A DNA stretch of 6,424 nucleotides from an uncultured Lachnospiraceae bacterium (lineage in GTDB: Bacteria; Bacillota; Clostridia; Lachnospirales; Lachnospiraceae): contig CAJUMM010000127.1 in assembly GCA_910586955.1 (NCBI GenBank), positions 1-6,424 of the forward strand, written 5' to 3'. Below the pieces are notes generated by a model. The model was not told the DNA's origin, ran no database searches, and saw only the letters and a program-made list of their open reading frames with translations. Every line of letters begins with the position of its first letter. Position 1 is the stretch's first letter. Positions 1-5,765 of this stretch are shown here, piece by piece. The position numbers were made by a program, and so were the translations under genes.

Positions 1-48
1 CGACCACCGAGATCTACACTCTTTCCCTACACGACGCTCTTCCGATCT
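1..48 (+). other. Illumina P5/TruSeq read-1 adapter (sequencing artefact)
   Basis: These bases run from CGACCACCGAG to CTTCCGATCT and match the Illumina universal P5 plus read-1 primer sequence as I remember it, lacking only its first ten bases. The match is to synthetic library DNA, not to any organism. Genomic sequence starts at base 49. The adapter sits exactly at the contig end, so this is untrimmed adapter carried into the assembly. It also supplies two bases of the apparent stop codon of the leftmost gene. Confidence 0.98.
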
Positions 49-709
49 AGAGATAATCACCCACCAGAATCATGTGTTTGATTTCCCGGTCCTTTAAGTA
101 CAGGCGTTTGTAGCTCTTTAACTCATTGTTGATCATTTCTTCAATGATATCCGCAAAATGGGTGGTGCGGCTCTCCACATCTGCCAGCCGTTCCCGGATC
201 CGCAGGGTTCCCACCCTGAGATTCTGGGTGGACACCAGGGCGTCCTTGTCAAAAAGGGAGATCTGGATACTCCCTCCTCCCACATCCACAATAGCCGTTC
301 CCTTCTGGATAATCTTCTGGAAAGATTCCTCATTGGATGCAATGGATTTATACCCAAGGAAACGCTGCTCGGAGTTACTTAAGACCTCCACCTCAAGCCC
401 AGTGCGCACCCGGATTTTATCCAGGATCAGCAGGCAGTTGGAAGTTTCCCGGATGGCACTGGTGGCACAGGCACGGTAGTCATCCACCTGGTATTCCTTC
501 ATAATCCGGGTAAAATCTATAAGAACCTGGCAGAGCTCCTCCAGCATTTCATTTCCGATCTTGCCTCTCCGGTAGGCATCCTTGCCCAGCTCAATACCGT
601 GGCGAACATAATCAATCTCCCGGATTCCGTTTTTTGGCGACAGCTCCATGATTTTCATTCCTACCTCGTAGGAGCCGATATCAATCGCTGCAAAGGTTAT
701 TATCTGCAC
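49..709 (-). CDS. ppx: Ppx/GppA family phosphatase, N-terminal part only (truncated by contig end)
   Basis: The 220 residues seen belong to the exopolyphosphatase/guanosine pentaphosphate phosphohydrolase family, which releases phosphate from polyphosphate or pppGpp and uses the actin/Hsp70-type ATPase fold. Visible are the phosphate-1 loop AAIDIGSYEVG (residues 7-17), the conserved CATSAIRE segment (81-88), a glutamate in the position of the family's catalytic acid (SNSEQR, E114) and the phosphate-2 loop VDVGGGS (141-147). Family members have about 300 or 500 residues, so the C-terminal part is missing. The apparent stop at 47-49 is TAG made from one genomic base and two adapter bases, so it is not real. 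The start is GTG at 707-709, three bases after the dut stop, with a GGAGG ribosome site lying inside the dut end. Choice between Ppx and GppA activity cannot be made from sequence; bacteria of this group usually carry one such gene. It is the last visible gene of the rimO operon. Confidence 0.85.
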
Positions 710-712
710 GTC

Positions 713-1156
713 TCACACCCTCCCCGTACTCCCATGGCCTCCCCGGTCCGCATTTCCAAGAGTATCCGTCTCCTCAAACCGGAGCTTTGGCTGATGCTCC
801 ACAATCCGGAACTGGCAGATGCGGTCATTCACATGTATCTCCGAATCCCGCAGAGCATAAGCGGCCATAAACCACTGATCGTTGTCTCCGCAGTAGCTCT
901 CATCGATAATGCCTGTGTGGTTGGTCTGGATGATTCCGAAGTTTTTAAATGTACTGCTGCGGGGAACCACGTGGGCTTCGTAGCCCTTTGGCAGTTCCAT
1001 GGCAACCCCCAGAGGAATCAGCCGGAATTCTCCGGCTTTCATCCGGATCTCCTCCGCCGAACGCAGATCGATCCAGTCTGATTTTCCTCCGATATAGGTA
1101 AGTCTCTCAATTTTGTCCGTAAAATATTTGATCCGTATGGTTTTTACCTCAGACAT
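713..1156 (-). CDS. dut: dUTP diphosphatase (dUTPase)
   Basis: This 147-residue protein hydrolyses dUTP to dUMP and pyrophosphate, keeping uracil out of DNA and feeding dTMP synthesis in the cytoplasm. All five motifs of the trimeric dUTPase family are visible: motif 1 around DLRSA (30-34), motif 2 PRSS (65-68), motif 3 TGIIDESYCGD (81-91) with the catalytic aspartate D85 and the sugar-stacking Y88, motif 4 RICQF (112-116), and motif 5 RGGHGSTG (138-145). Motif 5 is two residues shorter than the textbook RGxGGFGSTG, and its uracil-stacking phenylalanine is replaced by histidine; this may be a lineage variant. Length is normal. The ATG at 1154-1156 has AGGAG about eight bases upstream. It lies 43 bases after cinA and three bases before ppx, within the same operon. 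Phage dUTPases have the same motifs, but the operon setting indicates the chromosomal gene. Confidence 0.93.
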   Translation of the reverse strand: MSEVKTIRIKYFTDKIERLTYIGGKSDWIDLRSAEEIRMKAGEFRLIPLGVAMELPKGYEAHVVPRSSTFKNFGIIQTNHTGIIDESYCGDNDQWFMAAYALRDSEIHVNDRICQFRIVEHQPKLRFEETDTLGNADRGGHGSTGRV

Positions 1157-1199
1157 CCCCTTCTCCTCTTTCCCCGTCCGGCTTACAGGACGCTTTTTC

Positions 1200-2450
1200 C
1201 TAAAACTTGATAGTCTCCAGGATTCCCGTCCGGAGCAGGGTCAATGCCGCCACCACGGCGCTCTCCCGAATCTTGGCCCGGTTCCCGGTAAAACGATACT
1301 CCTCCACCCGTAGATTTCCCTTGACGGAAACGGCAATATACACAAGCCCCACCGGTTTCTCCTTGGTTCCCCCGTCAGGACCGGCAATTCCCGTAATGGC
1401 CACCGCCGCATCGGACCCGGTGGTCAGAATGGCTCCCTTGGCCATTTCCTTGGCTGTCTTCTCACTGACCGCCCCAAATTCTTTCAGGGTCAGCTTCTTC
1501 ACGCCGATAAGCTTTCTTTTCGCCTTATTGGAATAGGTGATAAAGCCCTGTTTGAGCACCTCCGAGGCCCCCTGCACATTCACCAGGCGTCCCGTAAACA
1601 ATCCTCCGGTGCAGGACTCCACCGTAGTCAGGGAGATCTGCTGCTCTTTCAGAAGCTGGACCACCGCCTCCTCCAGGGTAGTCTGCTCATCCGTGGTATA
1701 GATATGCCCTCCAAACCGGACTTTCAGCTCCCGGATCACCGGCTTCATCAGCTTCCTGGCCGCCGCCTCATCCTGGGCTTTGGCCGTCAGGCGCAGATGC
1801 ACTTCTCCCACTTTGGCATAGGTAGCGATGGTGGGATTGGACTGGGATTGGATTAAATCCGCTATCATGGTCTCCGCCTTGCTCTCACCAATGCCGCAGA
1901 TTTTCACCATCTCCGAGACAATGATCTCCGGCTGTTTCTGATTGAGATAGGGAAAAATGTCTTTGTGGAACATGGGGATCATCTCACCAGGAGGACCGGG
2001 AAGCAAAATTACAATTTTCCCATTCTCCTCTATAATAATTCCCGGCGCCGTTCCGTTGTCATTGTCTACCACAATGGCGCCCTTAGGAACCAGGGCCTGT
2101 TTCCAGTTGTTGTCCGGAATTTCCCCAATGGAACGCACATCAAAAAATTCCTGAATCCGCTCTCTGGTATGGGGATCCTCCACCAGCTCTTTCCCCAGGA
2201 CTTTGGCCGCCGTTTCTTTGGTGAGATCGTCCTGGGTAGGCCCTAAACCGCCCCCCAGAATCACCACATCCGATCGCCCCAAAGCCGTCCTTAAAGTCTC
2301 CTCCAGGCGCTCCGGATTGTCCCCTACCACCGTCTGGTAATAGAGGGAAAGGCCAAGCTGGGCACATTTCTCCGAGAGAAAGGCCGCATTGGTATTTACA
2401 ATGTTTCCAAGCAGAAGCTCCGTTCCCACCGAAATCAATTCTACCGTCAT
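1200..2450 (-). CDS. cinA: CinA, competence/damage-inducible protein with nicotinamide-nucleotide amidase domain
   Basis: The 416 residues make a full-length two-domain CinA. The N-terminal molybdopterin-binding-like domain (about 1-170) carries GGGLGPTQDD (66-75) and PGPPGEM (151-157); in characterised relatives it has ADP-ribose pyrophosphatase activity. The C-terminal PncC-type domain (about 255-410) carries VESCTGG (277-283), holding the serine associated with NMN deamidation, and ITGIAGPDGG (352-361). The expected reaction is nicotinamide mononucleotide to nicotinate mononucleotide plus ammonia, part of pyridine nucleotide salvage. The ATG at 2448-2450 starts one base after the pgsA stop, and its AGGAGA ribosome site lies inside the last pgsA codons, so the two are probably translationally coupled. 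In many Firmicutes cinA is followed by recA and so is linked to competence and DNA damage; here dut follows instead. Assignment is firm; the physiological role in this organism is inferred. Confidence 0.95.
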   Translation of the reverse strand: MTVELISVGTELLLGNIVNTNAAFLSEKCAQLGLSLYYQTVVGDNPERLEETLRTALGRSDVVILGGGLGPTQDDLTKETAAKVLGKELVEDPHTRERIQEFFDVRSIGEIPDNNWKQALVPKGAIVVDNDNGTAPGIIIEENGKIVILLPGPPGEMIPMFHKDIFPYLNQKQPEIIVSEMVKICGIGESKAETMIADLIQSQSNPTIATYAKVGEVHLRLTAKAQDEAAARKLMKPVIRELKVRFGGHIYTTDEQTTLEEAVVQLLKEQQISLTTVESCTGGLFTGRLVNVQGASEVLKQGFITYSNKAKRKLIGVKKLTLKEFGAVSEKTAKEMAKGAILTTGSDAAVAITGIAGPDGGTKEKPVGLVYIAVSVKGNLRVEEYRFTGNRAKIRESAVVAALTLLRTGILETIKF

Positions 2451-2451
2451 G

Positions 2452-2994
2452 TTAAATATCTCCTTCCAGCAGTACGCCCTTGTTTTTGATCAGGTAATCC
2501 ACCAGGGAAACAACCGTCAAAATCAGGGCCGTCCAGGTAACAATGGTTTCTATGGTTTCAAACACGCCCCCCAGATTCAGAATCAAGAGAATGATCATCA
2601 GCATCTGAAAGGTGGTTTTAAACTTTCCCCAATAGCTTGCCGCAATTACCACTCCATTATCCGAGGCAATCAGCCGGAAACCGCTGATAATAAATTCCCG
2701 GGCGATAATTACAATCACAATCCAGGCATCCAGGCGTTTAAGCTCTACCAGGCAGATCATGGCCGAGCAGACCAGAAGCTTATCTGCCAGGGGATCCATA
2801 AACTTCCCGAAATTTGTCACCAGATTGTATTTTCTGGCAATCTTTCCGTCCAGCAGATCCGTAAGGCTTGCCAGCACAAACAAGGCCAGGGAAATATAGT
2901 TCCCGTAAGCACCCCCTATATCCGTCAGCATAAAAACAACAAAAAACGGAATCATCACAACCCGCAGCACCGTCAGTTTATTTGGCAGATTCAT
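2452..2994 (-). CDS. pgsA: CDP-diacylglycerol--glycerol-3-phosphate 3-phosphatidyltransferase
   Basis: This 180-residue integral membrane enzyme joins CDP-diacylglycerol and glycerol 3-phosphate to give phosphatidylglycerophosphate and CMP, the committed step to phosphatidylglycerol and cardiolipin. The CDP-alcohol phosphotransferase signature is complete: D46, D49-G50, A53-R54, G63, D67 and D71, spaced as the family requires to hold the metal ions. Hydrophobic stretches at about 8-24, 33-47, 73-83, 91-106, 127-143 and 150-168 fit the six-helix topology. The opening NLPNKLTVLR is typical of PgsA and distinguishes it from CDP-diacylglycerol-serine transferases. Its start overlaps the rimO stop in an ATGA arrangement and its stop is one base from cinA, so it is translated as part of the same message. 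Length is normal for the family. Confidence 0.94.
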   Translation of the reverse strand: MNLPNKLTVLRVVMIPFFVVFMLTDIGGAYGNYISLALFVLASLTDLLDGKIARKYNLVTNFGKFMDPLADKLLVCSAMICLVELKRLDAWIVIVIIAREFIISGFRLIASDNGVVIAASYWGKFKTTFQMLMIILLILNLGGVFETIETIVTWTALILTVVSLVDYLIKNKGVLLEGDI

Positions 2995-4319
2995 GGCATC
3001 AGCTCTCCTATCAAATCATATTCCACGGCTCCGGTTACACGGACCCTGGCAAAATCCCCGCTCATCAGCATCTCTTCCGTATTGATAAAAAGGTATCCGT
3101 CCACGCCGGGGGCATCCTTATAAGTCCGGGCTACATAGGCGTTCTCATCCGCCACCTGGCCTTCAATGAAAACCACCAGCTCCCGCCCCTTCATTTCCTC
3201 CGCCTTCTCAAAGGCAATCTCCTGCTGCAGCTCCATAATCTGAGCCTGCCGCTCTTTCTTGACTTCCTCCTCCACCTGTTCCGTCATCCCGGCCGCAGGC
3301 GTATCCTCCTCCGCCGAATAGGTAAAGACACCCAGGCGGTCAAACTCACACTCGTCCACGAAAGCCATCAGCTCCTCATGGTCTTCCTCTGTCTCTCCCG
3401 GAAAACCGGTGATTAAAGTAGTGCGCAGACAGATATCTGGAATCTCCTCCCGGAGCCGCCCGATGATTCCTCTCAAATCCGCCTGGCTGGTCTTTCTTCC
3501 CATACGCTTTAAGATGTTGTCCGAAGCATGCTGAATGGGAAGATCCAGGTAATGGCAGATTTTCGTCTCTTCCTTCATAACCTGAATCAATTCCTCCGTT
3601 ATCTCCTCGGGATAACAGTACTGCACCCGGATCCAGCAAAGTCCGGAAATCCGGCAGAGTTCTTTCAAAAGCTTGGGCAGGCATTTTTCCCCATACAGAT
3701 CCACACCGTAAAGGGTTGTCTCCTGGGCTACCAGAATCAGCTCTTTCACCCCCTGGTCCGCCAGTTCCCGGGCTTCCTTTAAAAGCTCCTCCATAGGAAC
3801 GCTGCGGAAACGCCCCCGCACCTTTGGAATGATACAGTAAGTACAGTGCTTGTCACAGCCCTCAGCAATTTTCAAGTAAGCGTAATGTCCGCCTGTGGTG
3901 AGAATCCGTTTTCCTCCGGAAGGTACCAGGCGATCAATATCCCGAAACGTCATCTCTCTTTGGCCTCCCAGCACATGCTCCACCGTCTCCGCAATGGTAT
4001 CGTAAGTGGTGGTCCCCAGAACGGCGTCCACTTCTTCAATCTCTTCCTGGATTTCTTTCTGATACCGCTGGGCCAGGCATCCGGCTACAATCAGCGCCCG
4101 GCACTTCCCCTCCCGGCGGTACCGGGCCATCTCCAGGATGGTTTCGATGCTCTCCTCCTTGGCGTCGTTGATAAAGCAGCAGGTATTGACTATAATTACG
4201 TCCGCTTCCCTCTCATCCTCCGTAAACCCGTAGCCTTTTCCCTCCAGATATCCCAGCATCCGCTCGGAATCCACCAGATTTTTATCACAACCCAGGGATA
4301 TAAACAGTATTTTTGTCAT
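2991..4319 (-). CDS. rimO: Ribosomal protein S12 methylthiotransferase RimO
   Basis: The 442-residue radical SAM enzyme adds a methylthio group to a conserved aspartate of 30S protein S12. The N-terminal methylthiotransferase domain supplies three cluster-binding cysteines, C11 (SLGCDKN), C47 (NTCCF) and C81 (AGCLAQRY). The radical SAM domain carries CxxxCxxC at C155, C159 and C162 (EGCDKHCTYC), and a TRAM domain occupies about 375-442. The start MTKILFISLGCDKN and the overall length separate RimO from the tRNA-modifying relatives MiaB and MtaB. The ATG at 4317-4319 has AGGAGAG about nine bases upstream, and a promoter lies about 50 bases further up, so this is the first gene of the operon. 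Its stop overlaps the pgsA start by four bases (ATGA). Nothing appears broken. Confidence 0.95.
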   Translation of the reverse strand: MTKILFISLGCDKNLVDSERMLGYLEGKGYGFTEDEREADVIIVNTCCFINDAKEESIETILEMARYRREGKCRALIVAGCLAQRYQKEIQEEIEEVDAVLGTTTYDTIAETVEHVLGGQREMTFRDIDRLVPSGGKRILTTGGHYAYLKIAEGCDKHCTYCIIPKVRGRFRSVPMEELLKEARELADQGVKELILVAQETTLYGVDLYGEKCLPKLLKELCRISGLCWIRVQYCYPEEITEELIQVMKEETKICHYLDLPIQHASDNILKRMGRKTSQADLRGIIGRLREEIPDICLRTTLITGFPGETEEDHEELMAFVDECEFDRLGVFTYSAEEDTPAAGMTEQVEEEVKKERQAQIMELQQEIAFEKAEEMKGRELVVFIEGQVADENAYVARTYKDAPGVDGYLFINTEEMLMSGDFARVRVTGAVEYDLIGELMP

Positions 4320-4371
4320 GTTTTGTTTCTCTCCTGTCCGAACCAGACGCTATTGCGGCGGATTCCTATTT

Positions 4372-4400
4372 ATTATAATGGATTGAAAGGGAAAATTCAA
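4372..4400 (-). promoter_or_regulatory. Sigma-A type promoter of the rimO operon
   Basis: Read on the minus strand there is a perfect -10 hexamer TATAAT (4372-4377) and a -35 hexamer TTGAAT (4395-4400, four of six consensus bases) separated by exactly 17 bases. Transcription would start near 4365 and give a leader of about 45 bases before rimO. No operator or riboswitch is visible in that leader. The -35 box abuts the upstream terminator, separating the operon from the small gene behind it. Confidence 0.8.
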
Positions 4401-4402
4401 CC

Positions 4403-4434
4403 AAAAGAGCGCACAGACTGGCTTCTATGCGCTC
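4403..4434 (-). terminator. Rho-independent terminator of the small membrane-protein transcript
   Basis: On the minus strand bases 4434 to 4407 form an 11-bp stem (GAGCGCATAGA pairing with TCTGTGCGCTC, one T-G pair) closed by a six-base loop AGCCAG. It is followed by TTTT at 4403-4406. The U-tract is short but the stem is strong and perfect. No T-run follows on the plus strand, so it works for leftward transcription only. It lies between the small gene and the rimO promoter. Confidence 0.75.
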
Positions 4435-4501
4435 CGGATGTATCCTTTTCCTGCGGTTTTATTTTTCCGCCGCTGTTATTTTTCAGGAATTGCCTTCCCT
4501 T

Positions 4502-4678
4502 TTATTTTGATCTCTCGGTTCTTCTTCTCACCAGCCGGAGCACCGACCAGTAGAACAGGGCCGATACCGCCACTTTCGAAAACAGCTCTCCAGCCTGATA
4601 GCTAAATGCAAATGATAAAATCATCTGTACTGCAATAATTGCTGCCATTGCCAATCCTGCTATTAACATACTTTTCAT
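4502..4678 (-). CDS. Small two-helix membrane protein of unknown function (58 residues)
   Basis: I do not recognise this protein. An ATG at 4676-4678 opens a frame of 58 codons ending in TAA at 4502-4504, preceded by a usable though not ideal ribosome site (AAGGGGA, about eight bases upstream). It starts MKSMLIAGLAMAAII. Residues about 4-26 form a hydrophobic helix, residues about 32-50 a second one (KVAVSALFYWSVLRLV), and the tail RRRTERSK is strongly basic. By the positive-inside rule both ends should be cytoplasmic, giving a hairpin in the membrane. There is no signal-peptidase or lipobox motif, so it is likely not secreted. It has its own terminator and an upstream inverted-repeat operator of BceR type, so it appears to be a single-gene regulated unit. 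Possible roles are membrane-stress response, modulation of a transporter or sensor, or a toxin-like peptide; none can be chosen from sequence. Confidence 0.65.
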   Translation of the reverse strand: MKSMLIAGLAMAAIIAVQMILSFAFSYQAGELFSKVAVSALFYWSVLRLVRRRTERSK

Positions 4679-4727
4679 TTTAATATCCCCTTTTCTTTTC
4701 GAGTTTGGTTATTTATTTTCTGATATC

Positions 4728-4756
4728 AGGATACCAAAGGAAGGCTGGCCGTTCCA
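4728..4756 (-). promoter_or_regulatory. Possible activator-dependent promoter of the small membrane-protein gene
   Basis: On the minus strand TATCCT (4728-4733, four of six -10 bases) lies 17 bases from TGGAAC (4751-4756), a poor -35. The start would be near 4721, giving a leader of about 43 bases. A poor -35 with an operator just upstream fits a promoter that needs an activator. This is a weak call made from position and spacing. Confidence 0.3.
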
Positions 4757-4766
4757 TCGATTTAGC

Positions 4767-4802
4767 TTACAATTTTGAGGGACTGTCTTACATTTTTGTA
4801 AG
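4767..4802 (-). promoter_or_regulatory. Tandem inverted-repeat operator, BceR-like (TNACA-N4-TGTAA)
   Basis: Bases 4787-4802 are a perfect dyad CTTACA-TTTT-TGTAAG. A second, half-conserved copy, TTACA-ATTT-TGAGG, begins at 4767, exactly 21 bases (two helical turns) from the first. BceR-type OmpR-family response regulators, which pair with antimicrobial-peptide-sensing kinases and ABC transporters, bind inverted repeats of the form TNACA-N4-TGTAA. The centres would lie near -53 and -74 relative to the predicted start of the small gene, suitable for an activator. The identity of the regulator is inference; no regulator gene is in the window. Confidence 0.5.
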
Positions 4803-4883
4803 ATTGAAAAAGCCGGGGATTTGTCAGCAGTCCAAGAAGTCAACTTTTTTTCTGGGGAATCTGCGCCAGCACAATGGCTCCGA

Positions 4884-4915
4884 ACATTAGGGCACAGCAG
4901 CATACAGAGGCTGAC
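4884..4915 (-). repeat. Degenerate terminal CRISPR repeat (trailer end)
   Basis: The 32 bases match the consensus at 21 positions: the last 11 bases (CAGAGGCTGAC) and the inner CACAGC are kept, but the GTTTCAACTC end, which would give the crRNA handle, and one stem arm are lost. It is followed by a normal 34-base spacer (4916-4949). Decay at this end marks it as leader-distal, agreeing with leftward transcription. Confidence 0.8.
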
Positions 4916-5581
4916 AGGCCCTGCAACTGCTACACGCTTCCGCTGACCAGTTTCAACTCACAGCCTCTCGCAGAGGCTGACATTTTCACTTCCCTATCCT
5001 CCTTAACTCCTTATCGTTTCAACTCACAGCCTCTCGAAGAGGCTGACCTGCTTTTGCGCCAGCAGCTCCGTGTTTTTGGGGTCGTTTCAACTCACAGCCT
5101 CACGCAGAGGCTGACGGATATGGTGTACTTGGTAGTTCCGGAGCAACATGTTTCAACTCACAGCCTCACGCAGAGGCTGACTGGTGAGGTTCGTAGTATG
5201 TTTAACGTTAAGATTGTTTCAACTCACAGCCTCACGCAGAGGCTGACGGCCGATGTTCTCCCTGTCCGTGTCAATGCCAAGGTGTTTCAACTCACAGCCT
5301 CACGCAGAGGCTGACAATCGGTGCAACGTATTTTTCCGTTTCCACATCGTTTCAACTCACAGCCTCACGCAGAGGCTGACAAGGTTTTTCTGTTTTATGT
5401 ATTTTAAATTATTACGTTTCAACTCACAGCCTCACGCAGAGGCTGACCACATTCCCCTTCTCATCCCTATCGGCCCGAGACACGTTTCAACTCACAGCCT
5501 CACGCAGAGGCTGACGTATCATAGCAACCATACAAATCGGCGCTATGAAGTTTCAACTCACAGCCTCACGCAGAGGCTGAC
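4884..5581 (-). CRISPR. CRISPR array, subtype I-C-like repeats, 10 spacers, no cas genes in window
   Basis: Ten 32-base repeats start at 4950, 5016, 5084, 5150, 5216, 5284, 5349, 5416, 5484 and 5550, plus a decayed copy at 4884. On the plus strand they begin GTTTCAACTC and end GAGGCTGAC. The ten spacers are 33-36 bases, all different. Read on the minus strand the repeat folds CAGCCTC-TGCGT-GAGGCTG and leaves an 11-base tail TGAGTTGAAAC, as in subtype I-C, where Cas5 cuts at the stem base to leave that tail as the 5' handle. The array is therefore probably transcribed leftward with its leader on the right. Repeats from 5084 on are identical; those at 4950 and 5016 carry A to T at repeat position 19, and 5016 also C to A at position 22. 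These older-end changes extend the stem to 8 bp, so folding is kept. No cas gene is visible; the subtype rests on the repeat alone. Confidence 0.96.
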
Positions 5582-5617
5582 GGATATCTATCATATACCT
5601 TAGGTCAGTTTACAAGG
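5582..5617 (-). promoter_or_regulatory. Probable short remnant of the CRISPR leader
   Basis: About 35 AT-rich bases lie between the last repeat and the start of a GC-rich, hairpin-rich stretch. This is where the leader should be. On the minus strand TATGAT and TTGTAA occur but with spacing too short (14 bases) for a normal promoter. I see no convincing promoter here, so either the leader is cut short or the array is read from further right. It could alternatively be a broken eleventh spacer, since no repeat follows at the expected distance. Confidence 0.35.
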
Positions 5618-5648
5618 AACTACACGCAGACCGTGAAACGGGCTGCTG

Positions 5649-5699
5649 ACAACAAACGGCGCTATGCTCCCGGCAAGGGGCATAGCGCCTGTTTGTTGT
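5649..5699. repeat. 51-base near-perfect hairpin, 22 bp
   Basis: ACAACAAAC (5649-5657) pairs with GTTTGTTGT (5691-5699) and, across a single bulged T at 5690, the 13 bases 5658-5670 (GGCGCTATGCTCC) pair with 5677-5689 with one G-T pair. The loop is CGGCAA. No T-run follows on either strand, which argues against a terminator. A transcript entering the CRISPR array from the right would contain it. Confidence 0.85.
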
Positions 5700-5707
5700 G
5701 GGGGTAT

Positions 5708-5763
5708 CCAAAGGGGGCAGCGCCCCATTTGGCACACGACTTTGCGAAGCAAAGTGTAGTGTG
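5708..5763. repeat. Two adjacent hairpins
   Basis: The first, 5708-5732, has CCAAA pairing with TTTGG and GGGGC with GCCCC around the loop AGC, with one G-A mismatch. The second, starting at the very next base (5733-5763), has CACAC pairing with GTGTG and ACTTTGC with GCAAAGT around the loop GAA. Their direct adjacency suggests coaxial stacking in an RNA. Confidence 0.75.
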
Positions 5764-5765
5764 TT

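Noticed and set aside
2389..3123. 244-residue plus-strand open frame opposite pgsA and rimO
   Set aside because: It is a shadow of well-supported genes on the other strand, has no ribosome site, and resembles no protein family.
4353..4379. Plus-strand TATAAT at 4374-4379 as a promoter
   Set aside because: It exists only because the rimO -10 box is nearly palindromic. The best upstream hexamer, TTGCGG, is poor and 15 bases away, and no plus-strand gene follows.
3846..4553. 235-residue plus-strand open frame opposite the rimO start, promoter and small gene
   Set aside because: It crosses a promoter and terminator that fit minus-strand genes, and shows no family features.
4821..4851. Possible plus-strand terminator ending in a run of seven T (4845-4851)
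   Set aside because: No stem of useful length precedes the T-run, and there is no plus-strand gene to terminate.
4874..5603. Two overlapping plus-strand open frames with repeated motifs such as VSTHSLTQRLT and FNSQPHAEAD
   Set aside because: They are translations of the CRISPR repeats and spacers. The repetition follows the 66-68 base repeat period, and there is no ribosome site.
5606..5637. A possible decayed eleventh repeat containing CACGCAGA at 5623-5630
   Set aside because: Eight bases match repeat positions 18-25, but the flanks match poorly and the distance from the last repeat (24 bases) is not a spacer length.
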